A stretch of DNA of 64,000 bases, taken from NCBI RefSeq assembly GCF_024721115.1, contig NZ_JAMDHK010000004.1, positions 21,722 to 85,721 on the forward strand, given 5' to 3'. The DNA is from Salipiger pentaromativorans (GTDB lineage Bacteria; Pseudomonadota; Alphaproteobacteria; Rhodobacterales; Rhodobacteraceae). The notes beneath the pieces were generated by a model. That model made no database searches. It was given only the letters and a program-made list of their open reading frames with translations, and had not been told where the DNA came from. The translations under genes were made by a program, and so were the position numbers. This document shows positions 24,962-34,363 of this stretch, piece by piece (position 1 is the first letter of the stretch; each line of letters opens with the position of its first letter).

Positions 24962-25732
24962 TCAGTCCCGGGTCTTCACCCGCTCATAGCGCTGCCGGGC
25001 GATGTCCTCGTCGCGCGCGGCCTTGCGGTCGGCGGCCAGCGCCGTCTCGACATAGTTCAGATGCGCCTCGACCGCGGCGCGGGCCGCGGCGGGATCGCGG
25101 GCCTGAAGCGCGTCGTTGATCGCGCGATGCTGGTCCAGCAGCGCCTCGCGCGTGGTGCGCTGCTTGAACATCACGGAGCGGTTGTAGAACACGCCTTCGC
25201 GCAGAAGCTGATACATCGAGCGCATCATGTGCAGCATGATCACATTGTGGCCGGCCTCGATGATCGCCAGATGGAACTCGGCGTCCAGCCGGGCCTCTTC
25301 GCTCGGGTTGCGCTTGGCATGGGCGGCTTCCATCTGCCCGAAAAGCGAGTCGATCACCTTGAGATCGGTCTCTGTCCCGTGGTGGGCCGCGCGTTCTGCG
25401 GCGAGCCCCTCCATGTCGCGGCGAAAGCTGAGATAATCGAACACCGCCTCGTCGTGATTGGCGAAAAGCTGCACCAGCGTGTCCGAAAACGCCGATCCCA
25501 GCGCCTCGGTGACAAAGATCCCGGCGCCTGCGCGCGAGGTCAGCAGCCCGCGGGCCTGCAAATCCGCCACCGCCTCGCGCAGCGACGGGCGCGAGACGCC
25601 CAGACGCTCCGAAAGCTCGCGCTCGGCAGGCAGGCGCTCTCCCGGGCGGAGGATGCCACGCAGGATCAGTTCCTCGATCTGCCGGATCACGGCCGAGGCG
25701 AGTTTCTCCGAATGCACGGGGCGGAAGGGCAT
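24962..25732 (-). CDS. FadR/GntR-family (FCD) transcriptional regulator
   Basis: The 256-residue regulator has an N-terminal winged helix (ILRPGERLPAERELSERLGVSRPSLREAVADLQARGLLTSR) and a C-terminal helical FCD ligand domain with the metal-site histidines in FHLAIIEAGHN and LDQHRAI. Members of this PdhR/LldR-like group sense organic acids. The ATG at 25732 gives the usual N-terminal extension MPFRPVHSEKLASAVIRQIE. There is no obvious catabolic neighbour: priA lies on one side and moaE on the other, so the regulon is elsewhere. An inverted repeat just upstream suggests autoregulation. Confidence 0.85.
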   Translation of the reverse strand: MPFRPVHSEKLASAVIRQIEELILRGILRPGERLPAERELSERLGVSRPSLREAVADLQARGLLTSRAGAGIFVTEALGSAFSDTLVQLFANHDEAVFDYLSFRRDMEGLAAERAAHHGTETDLKVIDSLFGQMEAAHAKRNPSEEARLDAEFHLAIIEAGHNVIMLHMMRSMYQLLREGVFYNRSVMFKQRTTREALLDQHRAINDALQARDPAAARAAVEAHLNYVETALAADRKAARDEDIARQRYERVKTRD

Positions 25733-25756
25733 GACAGGTCTCTGACTGGCGGAATT

Positions 25757-25773
25757 GGTCAGGTTATATGACC
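25757..25773. promoter_or_regulatory. Possible GntR/FadR operator upstream of the FCD regulator
   Basis: GGTCA (25757-25761) and TGACC (25769-25773) form an inverted repeat with a 7-nt AT-rich spacer about 25 bp upstream of the regulator start. FadR/PdhR-type proteins recognise GGTC/GACC half-sites, but the usual spacing is shorter, so this is tentative. Confidence 0.35.
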
Positions 25774-25822
25774 GCACCGCGCCGCGGCGCAAGTGGGACG
25801 GGCGGGGTGGCCCGTCACGCGC

Positions 25823-26281
25823 CTACCAGCGGTCGAGCGCCGCTTCGTCCTCGTCCTTCGCGGCCACCCAGGATTGCCCGCCTTCCGCGCGTTCCTTCTT
25901 CCAGAAGGGGGCGCGGGATTTCAGGTAATCCATGAGAAATTCCGCCGCCTCGAAGGCGTTCTTCCGGTGCGGTGCGGCGGTGGCGACCATCATGATGCGC
26001 TCGCCGGCCGTCATCTTGCCATAGCGATGGATGACCAGAACCTCGCCCAGCGACCAGCGCGCCTGCGCCTCGGCGGCGATCTTGGCCAGCGCCTTCTCGG
26101 TCATGCCGGGGTAATGCTCGATCTCCATCCCCTCGAGCCCGCCGGTGACGTCGCGCACCACGCCGGTGAAGGTGACCACCGCGCCCATGTCGCTGCGCTC
26201 TGCCGCAAAGCGCTCGGCCTCGGCGCCGAAATCGAACGGTTCCTCCTGAACGACAACCCGCAGACCGGCATCCTCGGCCAT
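25823..26281 (-). CDS. moaE: Molybdopterin synthase catalytic subunit
   Basis: This 152-residue protein is the large subunit of molybdopterin synthase, which inserts the dithiolene sulfurs into precursor Z using the thiocarboxylated MoaD tail. Visible family segments are GAVVTFTGVVRDVTGG (about 34-49), MEIEHYPGMTEKAL, IHRYGKM and APHRKNAFEAAEFLMDYLKSRAPFWKKE, the last with the Lys pair of the active site. It is 3 nt downstream of moaD, the usual arrangement. Confidence 0.94.
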   Translation of the reverse strand: MAEDAGLRVVVQEEPFDFGAEAERFAAERSDMGAVVTFTGVVRDVTGGLEGMEIEHYPGMTEKALAKIAAEAQARWSLGEVLVIHRYGKMTAGERIMMVATAAPHRKNAFEAAEFLMDYLKSRAPFWKKERAEGGQSWVAAKDEDEAALDRW

Positions 26282-26284
26282 GGC

Positions 26285-26530
26285 TCAGCCCCCCGTCATC
26301 GGCGGAAAGAAGGCCACTTCCCGAACACCGGCCAGCGGCGCGTCGAAATCGGTCAGTTCCTGATCGACCGCCACGCGCAGCGCGGAGAGATCGGAAAACG
26401 CCATGGCATAACGCTCTTCGCGGGCGCGCAGCTCGTCGATCAGCGCGGCCACCGTGGCGGCCTGCGTCTCGATCTTTTCTTTCGGCAGCCCGATCCGTTC
26501 CCGGACCCAGGCGAAATACAGCACGTCCAT
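26285..26530 (-). CDS. moaD: Molybdopterin synthase sulfur carrier subunit
   Basis: This 81-residue ubiquitin-fold protein ends in MTGG, the C-terminal Gly-Gly that is adenylated and thiocarboxylated for sulfur transfer to precursor Z by MoaE. FAWVRERIG near the start and VREVAFFPPMTGG at the end are typical. Two consecutive ATG codons occur (26533 and 26530); the first overlaps the pgsA stop as ATGA, while the second has better spacing from the GGAGG. Either start changes only one residue. It is translationally linked to pgsA and moaE. Confidence 0.93.
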   Translation of the reverse strand: MDVLYFAWVRERIGLPKEKIETQAATVAALIDELRAREERYAMAFSDLSALRVAVDQELTDFDAPLAGVREVAFFPPMTGG

Positions 26531-27195
26531 CATCGCTCCTCCTGCAGATGGGGAAGGGCCTTGGTGAAATAGTCCCAGCCGGTGATCAGCGTCAGCGTCG
26601 CCGCGATCCACAGCAGCGTGAGCCCGATATGCCCGGCCCAGGTCATGCCCTGTTCCTTCCAGAGCAGGCCATGCACGTCGGCGGAGTCGCCGCTCAGGAT
26701 CGCGCTGACCTGACGCGGGTCGAGCTCTATCACCGTCACGGCAAGATAATGCTCGAAGACGCCCTGGGCAAAAAGCACCGCAATGGCGATCATCTGGAAG
26801 GTGGTTTTCCACTTCGCCAGCTTCGTCACCCTCAGCGTGCCCGCCACATCGCCGAGATATTCCCGCAGCCCGCTGACAAAGACCTCGCGGAACAGGATGA
26901 AGGTCGCCGGCAGCACCAGCCAGGGCGACATCGAGGAATATCCCACGATCACCATCAGCGCGATCACCACCATCGCCTTGTCGGCGATCGGGTCGAGCAT
27001 CGCGCCCAGCTTCGATTCCAGCGACCAGGCGCGGGCGATATAGCCGTCGAACCAGTCGGTGATGGCGGCGCTGACGAAGAGCAGCAGCGCGAACCAGTCC
27101 GCCAGCGGGCGCGAGAAATACAGAAACATCACCGCCAGGCCCGGAGCGGCGAGCAGGCGGAGCGCAGTGAGGGTATTGGGTAGGGTCCAGCGCAT
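26530..27195 (-). CDS. pgsA: CDP-diacylglycerol--glycerol-3-phosphate 3-phosphatidyltransferase
   Basis: The 221-residue membrane enzyme makes phosphatidylglycerol phosphate, the committed step to phosphatidylglycerol and cardiolipin. The CDP-alcohol phosphotransferase motif is at about residues 47-75 (TDWFDGYIARAWSLESKLGAMLDPIADKAMV): the D-x2-D-G-x2-A-R-x8-G-x3-D-x3-D pattern is intact. The N terminus MRWTLPNTLTALRLLAAPG is diagnostic for PgsA. There are several transmembrane helices. It is 76 bp downstream of recO and overlaps moaD. Confidence 0.93.
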   Translation of the reverse strand: MRWTLPNTLTALRLLAAPGLAVMFLYFSRPLADWFALLLFVSAAITDWFDGYIARAWSLESKLGAMLDPIADKAMVVIALMVIVGYSSMSPWLVLPATFILFREVFVSGLREYLGDVAGTLRVTKLAKWKTTFQMIAIAVLFAQGVFEHYLAVTVIELDPRQVSAILSGDSADVHGLLWKEQGMTWAGHIGLTLLWIAATLTLITGWDYFTKALPHLQEER

Positions 27196-27271
27196 GGTGG
27201 ATACGTAACGCTCTTTGCCGGGCGAGGGAAGAGAGGCCGCGAGGAGCGGCACCGTGCCGCGCCGGGGCGGC

Positions 27272-28000
27272 TCAGCCCGCCTGCCGCGCGAAGCGTTCGA
27301 CGAATTGCGCGCGGGCGGCGGGCAGCGGACGGTCGCGCAGTTCGGGGGCCAGCCGCTGTTCGAGGAAATAGCCGGTGGTGCGCAGCGCGGTCAGGATTCC
27401 TGCATCGCCGGCCTCGCCCCGGCCCAGCAGCACCGGCGGCAGCGGCAACAGCCGCGCCGCCCAGTCGCCCGCGCCGATGGCCGAGACGGCCCGCCCGCTG
27501 CGGGGCGACACGTAATCCAGCGGCTCGTTCACCCCGGTGACCGCGCAGGCCGAGAGATCGAGCCCGAAACCCATCTCTTCCAGCAGCGCCTGTTCCCAGC
27601 GCAGATAGGCCAGCGGCCAGAGCTCGCGCTGGCCGAGCAGGTCGAGCAGCCGTTCGGATTGTGCGTAGAGACGGGGATGCGACTCGCGCTCGGGCAGGCA
27701 GAACGAGAGCAGCGCCACCACCGCGTTGAGCCCGGAAAGCGACAGCCGGTCGCCCATGGCCGCCGCCGCGCGCGAGCGCTGCGGCTCGACCGTCCAGGCG
27801 CCCATGTGATCCTCGAGCCGCGCCCGCCAGCTCAGGTCGAGCTGCGCGCCGGGTTGCAGGCTGGGCGCGACCTTGCGCGAGGCGCCGCCGCGCAGCACAC
27901 CCAAATGGCGCCCGTGCTCGGCGGTGAACACCTCGAGAATCGCCGAGGTCTCGCCGTGCCTGCGGGCCGAGAGAAGAATGCCTGTGTCGCGCCAGTCCAT
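27272..28000 (-). CDS. recO: DNA repair protein RecO
   Basis: This 242-residue recombination mediator has an N-terminal OB fold ([43 protein letters not shown]) and a helical C-terminal part with [13 protein letters not shown] and [27 protein letters not shown], the conserved RecO pattern. It loads RecA on SSB-coated DNA in the RecFOR pathway. The start at 28000 gives the conserved [10 protein letters not shown] terminus. It lies in the lepB-rnc-era-recO-pgsA gene series, but a Pr6Pr-like gene on the opposite strand separates it from the DUF1491 and era genes. Confidence 0.92.
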   Translation of the reverse strand: MDWRDTGILLSARRHGETSAILEVFTAEHGRHLGVLRGGASRKVAPSLQPGAQLDLSWRARLEDHMGAWTVEPQRSRAAAAMGDRLSLSGLNAVVALLSFCLPERESHPRLYAQSERLLDLLGQRELWPLAYLRWEQALLEEMGFGLDLSACAVTGVNEPLDYVSPRSGRAVSAIGAGDWAARLLPLPPVLLGRGEAGDAGILTALRTTGYFLEQRLAPELRDRPLPAARAQFVERFARQAG

Positions 28001-28054
28001 GGCCGGACTATCGAACGGCTTGCCGCGCTCGGCAAGTTGCGACAGGGTTTTGTC

Positions 28055-28651
28055 ATGACCAAGGAACAACGCCTCTTTGCCGTTCTGATCGCCGGGCTCA
28101 CGCTGGCCGCGCTGGTGGTGCAGTTCATGGCCACCGCAGGGAACAACCCCGATTACACCCCGCCCGAGACGCTGTGGCGGCTGGCGCGCTATTTCACGAT
28201 CCTCACCAATGCGCTGGTGGCGGGCACCTTCCTGTGGATGGCGCTGGGCAACCGCATGGCGGCCGCCGCCTGGCTGGGCGGGCTGGCGCTCTGGATCGGG
28301 ATCGTGGGGGTGGTCTATCATCTGCTGCTGGCCAAGCCGCTGACCGGGCTCGACGCGCTGGCCGATCTGGGGCTGCATACGGTGACGCCTGTGCTGACCG
28401 TGCTGTTCTGGGTCTTCGCCGCGCCGAAACACGGGCTGCGGTTCAAGACGGCGCTGGTCTGGATGCTCTGGCCGCTGGCCTATGTGGGCTATGCGCTGCT
28501 GCGCGGCCAGATCGAGGGGATCTACCCGTATTTCTTTGTCGATCCGACGCAGATCGGCTGGGCCGGCGTGCTGCGCTGGTCGGGAATCCTCTGCGTGGGC
28601 TTCGTCTCGGCGGGGGGCGTGCAGGTCGGGATCGCGCGGCTGCTGCGCTAG
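28055..28651 (+). CDS. Pr6Pr family membrane protein
   Basis: The 198-residue protein has about six transmembrane helices and the family pattern [15 protein letters not shown] (about 44-58) and [33 protein letters not shown] (about 80-112), with a conserved His in the second. These are the features of the Pr6Pr/FAR-17a-like family of unknown function. It lies on the plus strand between recO and DUF1491, both on the minus strand, so it interrupts the conserved block. No signal or partner suggests its role. Confidence 0.7.
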   Translation: MTKEQRLFAVLIAGLTLAALVVQFMATAGNNPDYTPPETLWRLARYFTILTNALVAGTFLWMALGNRMAAAAWLGGLALWIGIVGVVYHLLLAKPLTGLDALADLGLHTVTPVLTVLFWVFAAPKHGLRFKTALVWMLWPLAYVGYALLRGQIEGIYPYFFVDPTQIGWAGVLRWSGILCVGFVSAGGVQVGIARLLR

Positions 28652-28697
28652 CGGCGGCTCGGCTATGCGGCGCAGGGCAGGCACGCCGCCCTAGCGC

Positions 28698-29030
28698 TCA
28701 ATCCGCCAGCCCCTCTTCGTCCAGCAGGTGCCGCCCTGCGCGGTCCTCGACCTCGATCACCCAGAGATCCGGGTCGAAATCGCGCTGTTTCGCGATCGAA
28801 ATATCCACCTCGCGCTCGTCGCCCGAGGCGAGTTCGGTCCATTTCCGCGCGCCCGACATCAGGTCGAAGCCACGTGTGAACGCCTGTGCCCTGCCATCGA
28901 GCGTTGCGAGCTTCACCAGCACGGCCCCGGCGGTATCGTCGCCATGGGCCGTCACATAGGCGGGAATGTTCTGGAACGAGAGCCGTGCCAGATAGGCATC
29001 GACCCAGAACCGCGTGGTCAGCCGCGCCAT
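28698..29030 (-). CDS. DUF1491 family protein
   Basis: This 110-residue soluble protein matches the DUF1491 pattern seen in alphaproteobacteria: ARLTTRFWVDAYLARL at the start, GAVLVKLATLDG in the middle and DPDLWVIEVEDRAGRHLLDEE at the end. Function is unknown. Its start is 4 nt downstream of the era stop, so it is co-transcribed with era. It is usually encoded near era or recO in this group, as here. Confidence 0.8.
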   Translation of the reverse strand: MARLTTRFWVDAYLARLSFQNIPAYVTAHGDDTAGAVLVKLATLDGRAQAFTRGFDLMSGARKWTELASGDEREVDISIAKQRDFDPDLWVIEVEDRAGRHLLDEEGLAD

Positions 29031-29034
29031 GGGC

Positions 29035-29940
29035 TCAGTTGCCGTCCTTGAAATCGAGCCCCATCTCGGAATAGCGCTCGGCCTCTTCCAGCCAGTTCTC
29101 GCGCACCTTCACCTGAAGAAAGAGATGCACCTTGCGGCCGAGGAATTCCTCGATCTCGGCGCGGGCCGCCTGGCTGATGGCCTTGATCGTCTCGCCCTTC
29201 TTGCCCAGCACGATGCCCTTGTGGCCGTCGCGGGCGACATAGATCATCTGGTCGATCCGGGCCGAGCCGTCGGCGCGCTCTTCCCAGTTTTCGGTCTCCA
29301 CGGTGAGCTGGTAGGGCAGTTCCTGATGCAGCCGCAGGGTCAGCTTTTCGCGGGTCATCTCGGCGGCGATCATGCGCATGGGCAGATCGGCGATCTGGTC
29401 CTCGGGATAAAGCCAGGGCCCTTCGGGCAGTTCCTGGGCCAGCCATTTGCGGAGATCCTCGACGCCATGGCCGCGTTCGGCCGAGATCATAAAGGTCTTT
29501 GCGAAGGGGAAGCGTTCGTTCAGATCCTGCGACAGCGCCAGCAGCTTCGGCGCCTCGACACGGTCGATCTTGTTGATCGCAAGCGCCACCACGCGGCCCT
29601 TGGGCAGATCGGCGAGCCCTTCCAGAATGCGCTCCACCCCGTCGGTCACGCCGCGATGGGCCTCGACCAGCAGCACGATGATGTCGGCATCCGCCGCGCC
29701 GCCCCAGGCCGCCGCGACCATGGCCCGGTCTAGCCGGCGGCGCGGTTTGAACAGGCCGGGCGTGTCGACGAACACAAGCTGGCTGTCGCCTTCCATGGCC
29801 ACGCCGCGGATGCGCGCGCGTGTCGTCTGCACCTTGTGCGTGACGATGGACACCTTCGCCCCCACCATGCGGTTGGTCAGGGTGGATTTGCCCGCATTGG
29901 GCTCTCCGATCAGGGCGACAAAGCCGGCGCGTGTGGTCAT
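29035..29940 (-). CDS. era: GTPase Era
   Basis: The 301-residue essential GTPase joins a Ras-like domain to a KH RNA-binding domain. GTPase motifs G1 GEPNAGKST (about 11-19), G3 DTPGL and G4 NKID are present; the KH domain is visible as the IDQMIYVARDGHKGIVLGKKGETIKAISQAAR run, with the GxxG loop at KKGE. Era matures the 30S subunit by binding 16S rRNA. The ATG at 29940 is chosen because GAGG precedes it. In the usual gene order rnc lies directly upstream; here two unrelated genes lie in between. Confidence 0.94.
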   Translation of the reverse strand: MTTRAGFVALIGEPNAGKSTLTNRMVGAKVSIVTHKVQTTRARIRGVAMEGDSQLVFVDTPGLFKPRRRLDRAMVAAAWGGAADADIIVLLVEAHRGVTDGVERILEGLADLPKGRVVALAINKIDRVEAPKLLALSQDLNERFPFAKTFMISAERGHGVEDLRKWLAQELPEGPWLYPEDQIADLPMRMIAAEMTREKLTLRLHQELPYQLTVETENWEERADGSARIDQMIYVARDGHKGIVLGKKGETIKAISQAARAEIEEFLGRKVHLFLQVKVRENWLEEAERYSEMGLDFKDGN

Positions 29941-30026
29941 GCGGTCCTCGGGGGTCAAGATCGCGCAGGAAATAAGGGATTTCCGCCGGAAAGGCTAGGG
30001 GAACCGCACGGGCCCGCGATGCGAGG

Positions 30027-31607
30027 TCATTGACCCGCGACCGGGCCGCTGGGCGGCGCCTCGGACCCGTCCGTCCCGCCGCTGCCGCCATCGCCGGGCG
30101 CGGGGGGCACGGGCTCTGGCGCCTCGTCCTGAAAGAAGGTGGCCAGCAGCAGGCGGATCTCCACATCGCCCGCCTCCGAAAGCGTCACCGGCACGCCCAG
30201 GCAGGTCAGCCCCTCGGGCAGATCGGTCAAGGGGAGGCTCTGCGCGACGCGCACGCCGGGAAAGCCCGCGCGGATCCCGTCTTCGATATTGTCCTCCAGC
30301 CACCAGAGCAGGAAATCCGCGTTCACGCCGAAATTGCTCGTGGTGATGGCATAGCTGATCTGGTCGCCCGAGCTGTTACAAGCGGCGGCGATGTCGAGAT
30401 CGACGTGAATCGAGATGTCCGCCGTCGTTCCCGCCGGACCATCGCCCTTGAGCCCGAGGGACACGCGGTAGCTGTCCTCGTCCACCACCGAGATCTTTAC
30501 CGTGCTGCTGTCGCCCGATGCGGGCGGGCTCCAATAGGCCTCTGGAATGGCGCCGATCACGTCGCCCACGATGGCCTCGATCCGGCTTTGCATGTCGCGC
30601 TGGGTGAGCCCCAGCTTGTCGCTGGGCAGGGTCACCGTGACAAGCTGGCCTTCGGGAAGCGGGTCGTCGTCCGTTTGCAACGCGCTGGTGGTGATCTCGC
30701 TGAACAGCACCAGCAATTGCGGATCGAAGCGCCCCCAGGACGGGTGCCCGCGCAGGTCGTCATAGGGCACGACCAGCCGGTTCTGCGTGTCCGCCCGCAG
30801 CCAGTGGCAGCCATCGGGCTGATCGTCATAGGTCTTCTGGAAATAGTCGATCCCGTTGACCGTCAGCGTGACCTGCTCGACGCACCAGTCGTCCGAGCCC
30901 GATTTCTCGACGAAGATCTGCGTGATGTCGCTGATCCGGCGCAGATCGGCGAAATTCAGATCATAGGTGAAGCGGTCGTCGCGCTCGAAATCGTTGCGGC
31001 TGTAATCGACCCAGGTGCTGTTGCCCCGGGGCTCGATGACGGCGCGACTGTTCAGCAGTACAGCGATGTCGTCGTCGGTGCCCGCGTTCGCCACATCCGC
31101 GGTCTTGAACCCGATCTGCACCCGGAACACCGGGTTGTCGCCGGCGGCGGGGGTAAAGGCGCAGCGGATCGGCGAGGGGATGTCAACGGTATCGCCAAGC
31201 GCGACCACCCGGTAGCAATAGAGCCGCTCCGGCGTGAGCCCGCTATCGGCGATCTGCGGAAAGCCGTCCTGCGGCCCGAGCGCGGCCACCTCCTGCCAGT
31301 CGCCGGCCTGCGGTGTCCGCCACCGCTGCCCCAGATCGCTGCGGTCGATACGATAGCCGGTTTCCACCTCGGTCCGGTCGCTCCAGAGGACGGTCAGCCG
31401 GGTGGGACGGCGGTCGCGCAGGAACACCGATTTCGGTGCGCGCAGCCGGTCCTCGCCGCTGCCCGGCGGGGCGATGGGCTCGGGGACGGGGCCGGTGTTG
31501 CCGGCCGGCACAAACGGTCGTTCGGCGGCGGCGGGGCTAGCCAGCGCGGCGAGGGAAAGGGAAAAAACGGCACCGATCAACAAGGGGAACGCGAAGGGAT
31601 TTCGCAT
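30027..31607 (-). CDS. Secreted protein with fibronectin-III-like and PLAT-like segments
   Basis: I do not recognise a named family. The 526-residue product has a signal peptide (MRNPFAFPLLIGAVFSLSLAALASPAAA), then a fibronectin-III-like segment (about 50-135; RPTRLTVLWSDR... and LYCYRVVALG), then a segment resembling a PLAT/LH2 beta sandwich (FRVQIGFKTADVANAGTDDDIAVLLN at about 145-170, DWCVEQVTLTVNG at about 232-244), then mixed beta regions and a Pro/Gly/Ser-rich tail. It may bind lipid or protein at the cell surface, but that is inference. It lies between the EamA-type gene and era on the same strand, with gaps of about 146 and 86 bp, and probably has its own promoter. Confidence 0.65.
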   Translation of the reverse strand: MRNPFAFPLLIGAVFSLSLAALASPAAAERPFVPAGNTGPVPEPIAPPGSGEDRLRAPKSVFLRDRRPTRLTVLWSDRTEVETGYRIDRSDLGQRWRTPQAGDWQEVAALGPQDGFPQIADSGLTPERLYCYRVVALGDTVDIPSPIRCAFTPAAGDNPVFRVQIGFKTADVANAGTDDDIAVLLNSRAVIEPRGNSTWVDYSRNDFERDDRFTYDLNFADLRRISDITQIFVEKSGSDDWCVEQVTLTVNGIDYFQKTYDDQPDGCHWLRADTQNRLVVPYDDLRGHPSWGRFDPQLLVLFSEITTSALQTDDDPLPEGQLVTVTLPSDKLGLTQRDMQSRIEAIVGDVIGAIPEAYWSPPASGDSSTVKISVVDEDSYRVSLGLKGDGPAGTTADISIHVDLDIAAACNSSGDQISYAITTSNFGVNADFLLWWLEDNIEDGIRAGFPGVRVAQSLPLTDLPEGLTCLGVPVTLSEAGDVEIRLLLATFFQDEAPEPVPPAPGDGGSGGTDGSEAPPSGPVAGQ

Positions 31608-31753
31608 CTCGGTCTCCAGAAAGGTCTTTGACAAATCAAGCAATCCGGCCCGGGCCGGTGCAGTTCACCCTATCACATCGGGCGGTTTCGAGCGACTCCG
31701 CGCTGCGGCATCCGGTCGGGGCAGAACCGTTGCCTGCGCCGGAGGGCCGGCGG

Positions 31754-32641
31754 TCAGGCCTTTCGGGCGCTGCGGATCAGCGTGTAAAGCCCGCTGCTCA
31801 CGATCAGCGCGCCGCCCGCCAGGGTCCAGAGATCCGGACGTTCGTCGAAGAAGAGAAAGGCGAAGAACAGCGCCACCAGCAGCCGCGAATAGCGGAAAGG
31901 CGCCACGACCGAGACCTCGCCGGTGCGCATGGCGCGGGTCAGTGCGGTATAGGCGGTGACACCGACAAGGCCGGTCAGCAGCAGCCGCCCCAGCTCGATT
32001 CCCGTGGGCAGGCGCGGCGGGGCGGGGTCGAAGGGCAGCATAAGAAGCCCCGCCAGGATGATCACCGCAAAGCCCAATACGCCAAGCTGGTTGGTCGAGA
32101 CGGCGGGCGGGCTGGCGCGGGTGTAGAGATCGCGCATGGCAAAGCCGATCATCCCGGCGACCGCGAGCAGCGCGTCGGCGCGAAAGGCATCCGGCGTCGG
32201 GCGCAGGATCATCAGCACGCCCAGAAACCCGATGGCCATGGCGACCCAGCGCCGGGCGCCCACCTGTTCGCGCAGCAGCAGCGCGGCGCCCGCCGTGACC
32301 ACCAGCGGCGCCGCCTGAAGGATCGACGAGGTGACCGACAAGGGCGTATAGGCCAGCGACAGCGCGAAGAAGAGCCGCCCCATGATCTCGAAAAACGTCC
32401 GGATCAGCAGCGAGGGCCGCAGGATGGCCGGGTGCAGGACCGGTTCCCGCGCCTTCAGGGTCAGCAGCACGTAAAGCGTGGTGCCCGTCAGGCCGAAGAT
32501 CAGCGTCGCCTCGCCCGGCGGCAGGCCGGGGGCGACGGATTTGAACAGCGCGTCCTCGACGGCGAACAGCGTCATGGCCAGCACCATGAACCCCGCACCC
32601 AGCGCATTGCTGCCAGAGGAGCGGAGCCCCTGGTCAGCCAC
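31754..32641 (-). CDS. EamA-type (DMT superfamily) transporter
   Basis: The 295-residue protein has ten predicted helices in two EamA repeats, each with a small-residue-rich segment such as [15 protein letters not shown] and [21 protein letters not shown] exporters carry metabolites or amino acids; the substrate is unknown. The start is a GTG at 32641 that overlaps the end of rnc by 8 nt; no ATG precedes the first helix. Overlap with rnc implies coupling to lepB-rnc, an unusual position for a transporter. Confidence 0.8.
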   Translation of the reverse strand: MADQGLRSSGSNALGAGFMVLAMTLFAVEDALFKSVAPGLPPGEATLIFGLTGTTLYVLLTLKAREPVLHPAILRPSLLIRTFFEIMGRLFFALSLAYTPLSVTSSILQAAPLVVTAGAALLLREQVGARRWVAMAIGFLGVLMILRPTPDAFRADALLAVAGMIGFAMRDLYTRASPPAVSTNQLGVLGFAVIILAGLLMLPFDPAPPRLPTGIELGRLLLTGLVGVTAYTALTRAMRTGEVSVVAPFRYSRLLVALFFAFLFFDERPDLWTLAGGALIVSSGLYTLIRSARKA

Positions 32642-33320
32642 CGTCCGAAACCTTTTCGAGCAGCGCCGTCGCCGCCTGCTGTTCAGCCTTGCGCTTGGCG
32701 CCCGCCGTGGCGCGTGCGGTTTCGCCGCTTTCCAGACGCGCCTCGATGGTGAAGACCGGGGCGTGATCGGGGCCGCTGCGTTCGATCTCGACATAGGCGG
32801 GCGGCGCCATGCCGCGCGCCTGCGCCCATTCCTGAAGCGCGGTCTTGGCGTCGCGTGCATCGGCCTCGACCTGCGCCACGCGGTTGCCCCAGAGCCGCAG
32901 GATCATCTCCCTGGCGGTCTCGAACCCGGCGTCGAGATAGACCGCGGCGATCACCGCCTCCATCGCATCGCCCAGAAGCGCCATCTTGCGCCGCCCGCCC
33001 GACATCATCTCGGAGCGGCCCAGTTTCAGCGCCGCGCCCAGATCGACCTCGCGCGCGACCTCGGCGCAGGCTTCCTTGCGCACCAGCGCATTGTAGCGCG
33101 GCGCAAGCTGGCCCTCGGTGGCCTTGCGGTCTTCCGAGAGCAGCGCCTCGGCCATCACCAGCCCCAGCACGCGATCGCCGAGGAACTCCAGCCGCTGGTT
33201 GTCCTCGCGGCCCGGCCCCGACATCGAGGAATGGGTGAGCGCCCGGCGCAGCAGCTCGGGCCGCCCGAAACGGTGGCCGAGACGCGCCTCGAGCGCTTCT
33301 ATCTCGGCGGAACGTTTCAT
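32634..33320 (-). CDS. rnc: Ribonuclease III
   Basis: This 228-residue endonuclease cuts double-stranded RNA, including the rRNA precursor. The catalytic signature [14 protein letters not shown] (about 41-54) with its Glu and Asp residues is present, as is [13 protein letters not shown] (about 118-130) carrying the second Glu; the C-terminal double-stranded RNA binding domain starts with [19 protein letters not shown]. The start overlaps the lepB stop as ATGA, so the two are translationally coupled. Confidence 0.95.
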   Translation of the reverse strand: MKRSAEIEALEARLGHRFGRPELLRRALTHSSMSGPGREDNQRLEFLGDRVLGLVMAEALLSEDRKATEGQLAPRYNALVRKEACAEVAREVDLGAALKLGRSEMMSGGRRKMALLGDAMEAVIAAVYLDAGFETAREMILRLWGNRVAQVEADARDAKTALQEWAQARGMAPPAYVEIERSGPDHAPVFTIEARLESGETARATAGAKRKAEQQAATALLEKVSDGG

Positions 33321-34150
33321 TTCAGCTTGTGGAAGAAGCGGTCGGCGCGCCAGGTCCAGAAGAACAGCATCGAGCGGCCGGAAGAAGAGAACATCACGCG
33401 GTTCGCCTTGCCGATGAGGTTCTCGAAGGGCACGAAACCGACGCCGCCCGCGGCATTGGGCACGCGGCTGTCCGACGAGTTGTCGCGGTTGTCGCCCATC
33501 ATGAAGTAATGGCCCGCCGGCACCGTATAGACCCGCGTATTGTCCGAACCCTGCATCGCGATGTTGAGCACGTCGTGGCTCACGCCGTTGGGCAGGGTTT
33601 CCGTCCAGCGCGATTTCTCGCAGACGCCGCCGGTGCCCACCGGGCCGTTCTCGCAGCGCGGGCGCAGCTGCTGCGGCCCCTGCGGTTCGGCGATCTCGGT
33701 GAAGGTGCCGTTGCGCTCGATCTGAACCGGCTCGTCGTTGATATAGAGCAGCCCGTTGCGGACCTGGATGCGGTCGCCGGGCAGGCCGATCAGACGCTTG
33801 ATGAAGTCGCGCCCGGTGACCGGATGGCGGAAGACGACGATGTCGCCGCGCTCGGGGTCAGAGCCGAACAGGCGCTCGTTGTCGCCGCCCAGCCAGCCGC
33901 AGATGTCCTTGGCGTCGATGTCGATGCCGAAGCGCGGAAGGTAGAGCGACGGGCAGGAGGCGTAGGAATAGCCGTAGCTCATCTTGTTGACGAAGAGAAA
34001 GTCGCCGATGAGCAGCGTGTCTTTCATCGAGCCCGAGGGAATCCAGAAGGGCTGGAAGAACAGCGTCCGGAACACACCCGCGATCAGCAGCGCATAGACC
34101 ACCGTCTTGACGGTTTCCACGAAGCCGCCGGATTTTTCGTCTTTCGCCAT
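33317..34150 (-). CDS. lepB: Signal peptidase I
   Basis: This 277-residue membrane protease removes signal peptides. It has one N-terminal transmembrane segment (about 14-32), then the serine motif PSGSMKDTL with Ser41, the lysine motif [11 protein letters not shown] and the [11 protein letters not shown] box. Two cysteine-containing loops (YASCP...DICGW and RPRCENG...GVCEK) occur between the motifs; similar inserts are common in alphaproteobacterial LepB. It is the first gene of the lepB-rnc operon, with a divergent glpD 213 bp away. Confidence 0.94.
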   Translation of the reverse strand: MAKDEKSGGFVETVKTVVYALLIAGVFRTLFFQPFWIPSGSMKDTLLIGDFLFVNKMSYGYSYASCPSLYLPRFGIDIDAKDICGWLGGDNERLFGSDPERGDIVVFRHPVTGRDFIKRLIGLPGDRIQVRNGLLYINDEPVQIERNGTFTEIAEPQGPQQLRPRCENGPVGTGGVCEKSRWTETLPNGVSHDVLNIAMQGSDNTRVYTVPAGHYFMMGDNRDNSSDSRVPNAAGGVGFVPFENLIGKANRVMFSSSGRSMLFFWTWRADRFFHKLK

Positions 34151-34363
34151 GAACCCTGCCTCTTGCTCGGTTGGTCCCCGGCTTCATGGGCGGCAGGCCC
34201 GCGACTGTCAAGGCGGCGGCCTGTCGTGGGGTTTGGGGGTGCCGGGCTTGTGAAAGCGGCATTCGTTCGCCTCGGCAGGGCTTTGCAGGGGCGAACGCGT
34301 TGCGGTGCCGCGCAGGCTTTGGCATACCGGGCTTACGCAGAACGTAACACAAGGACGAGATGC

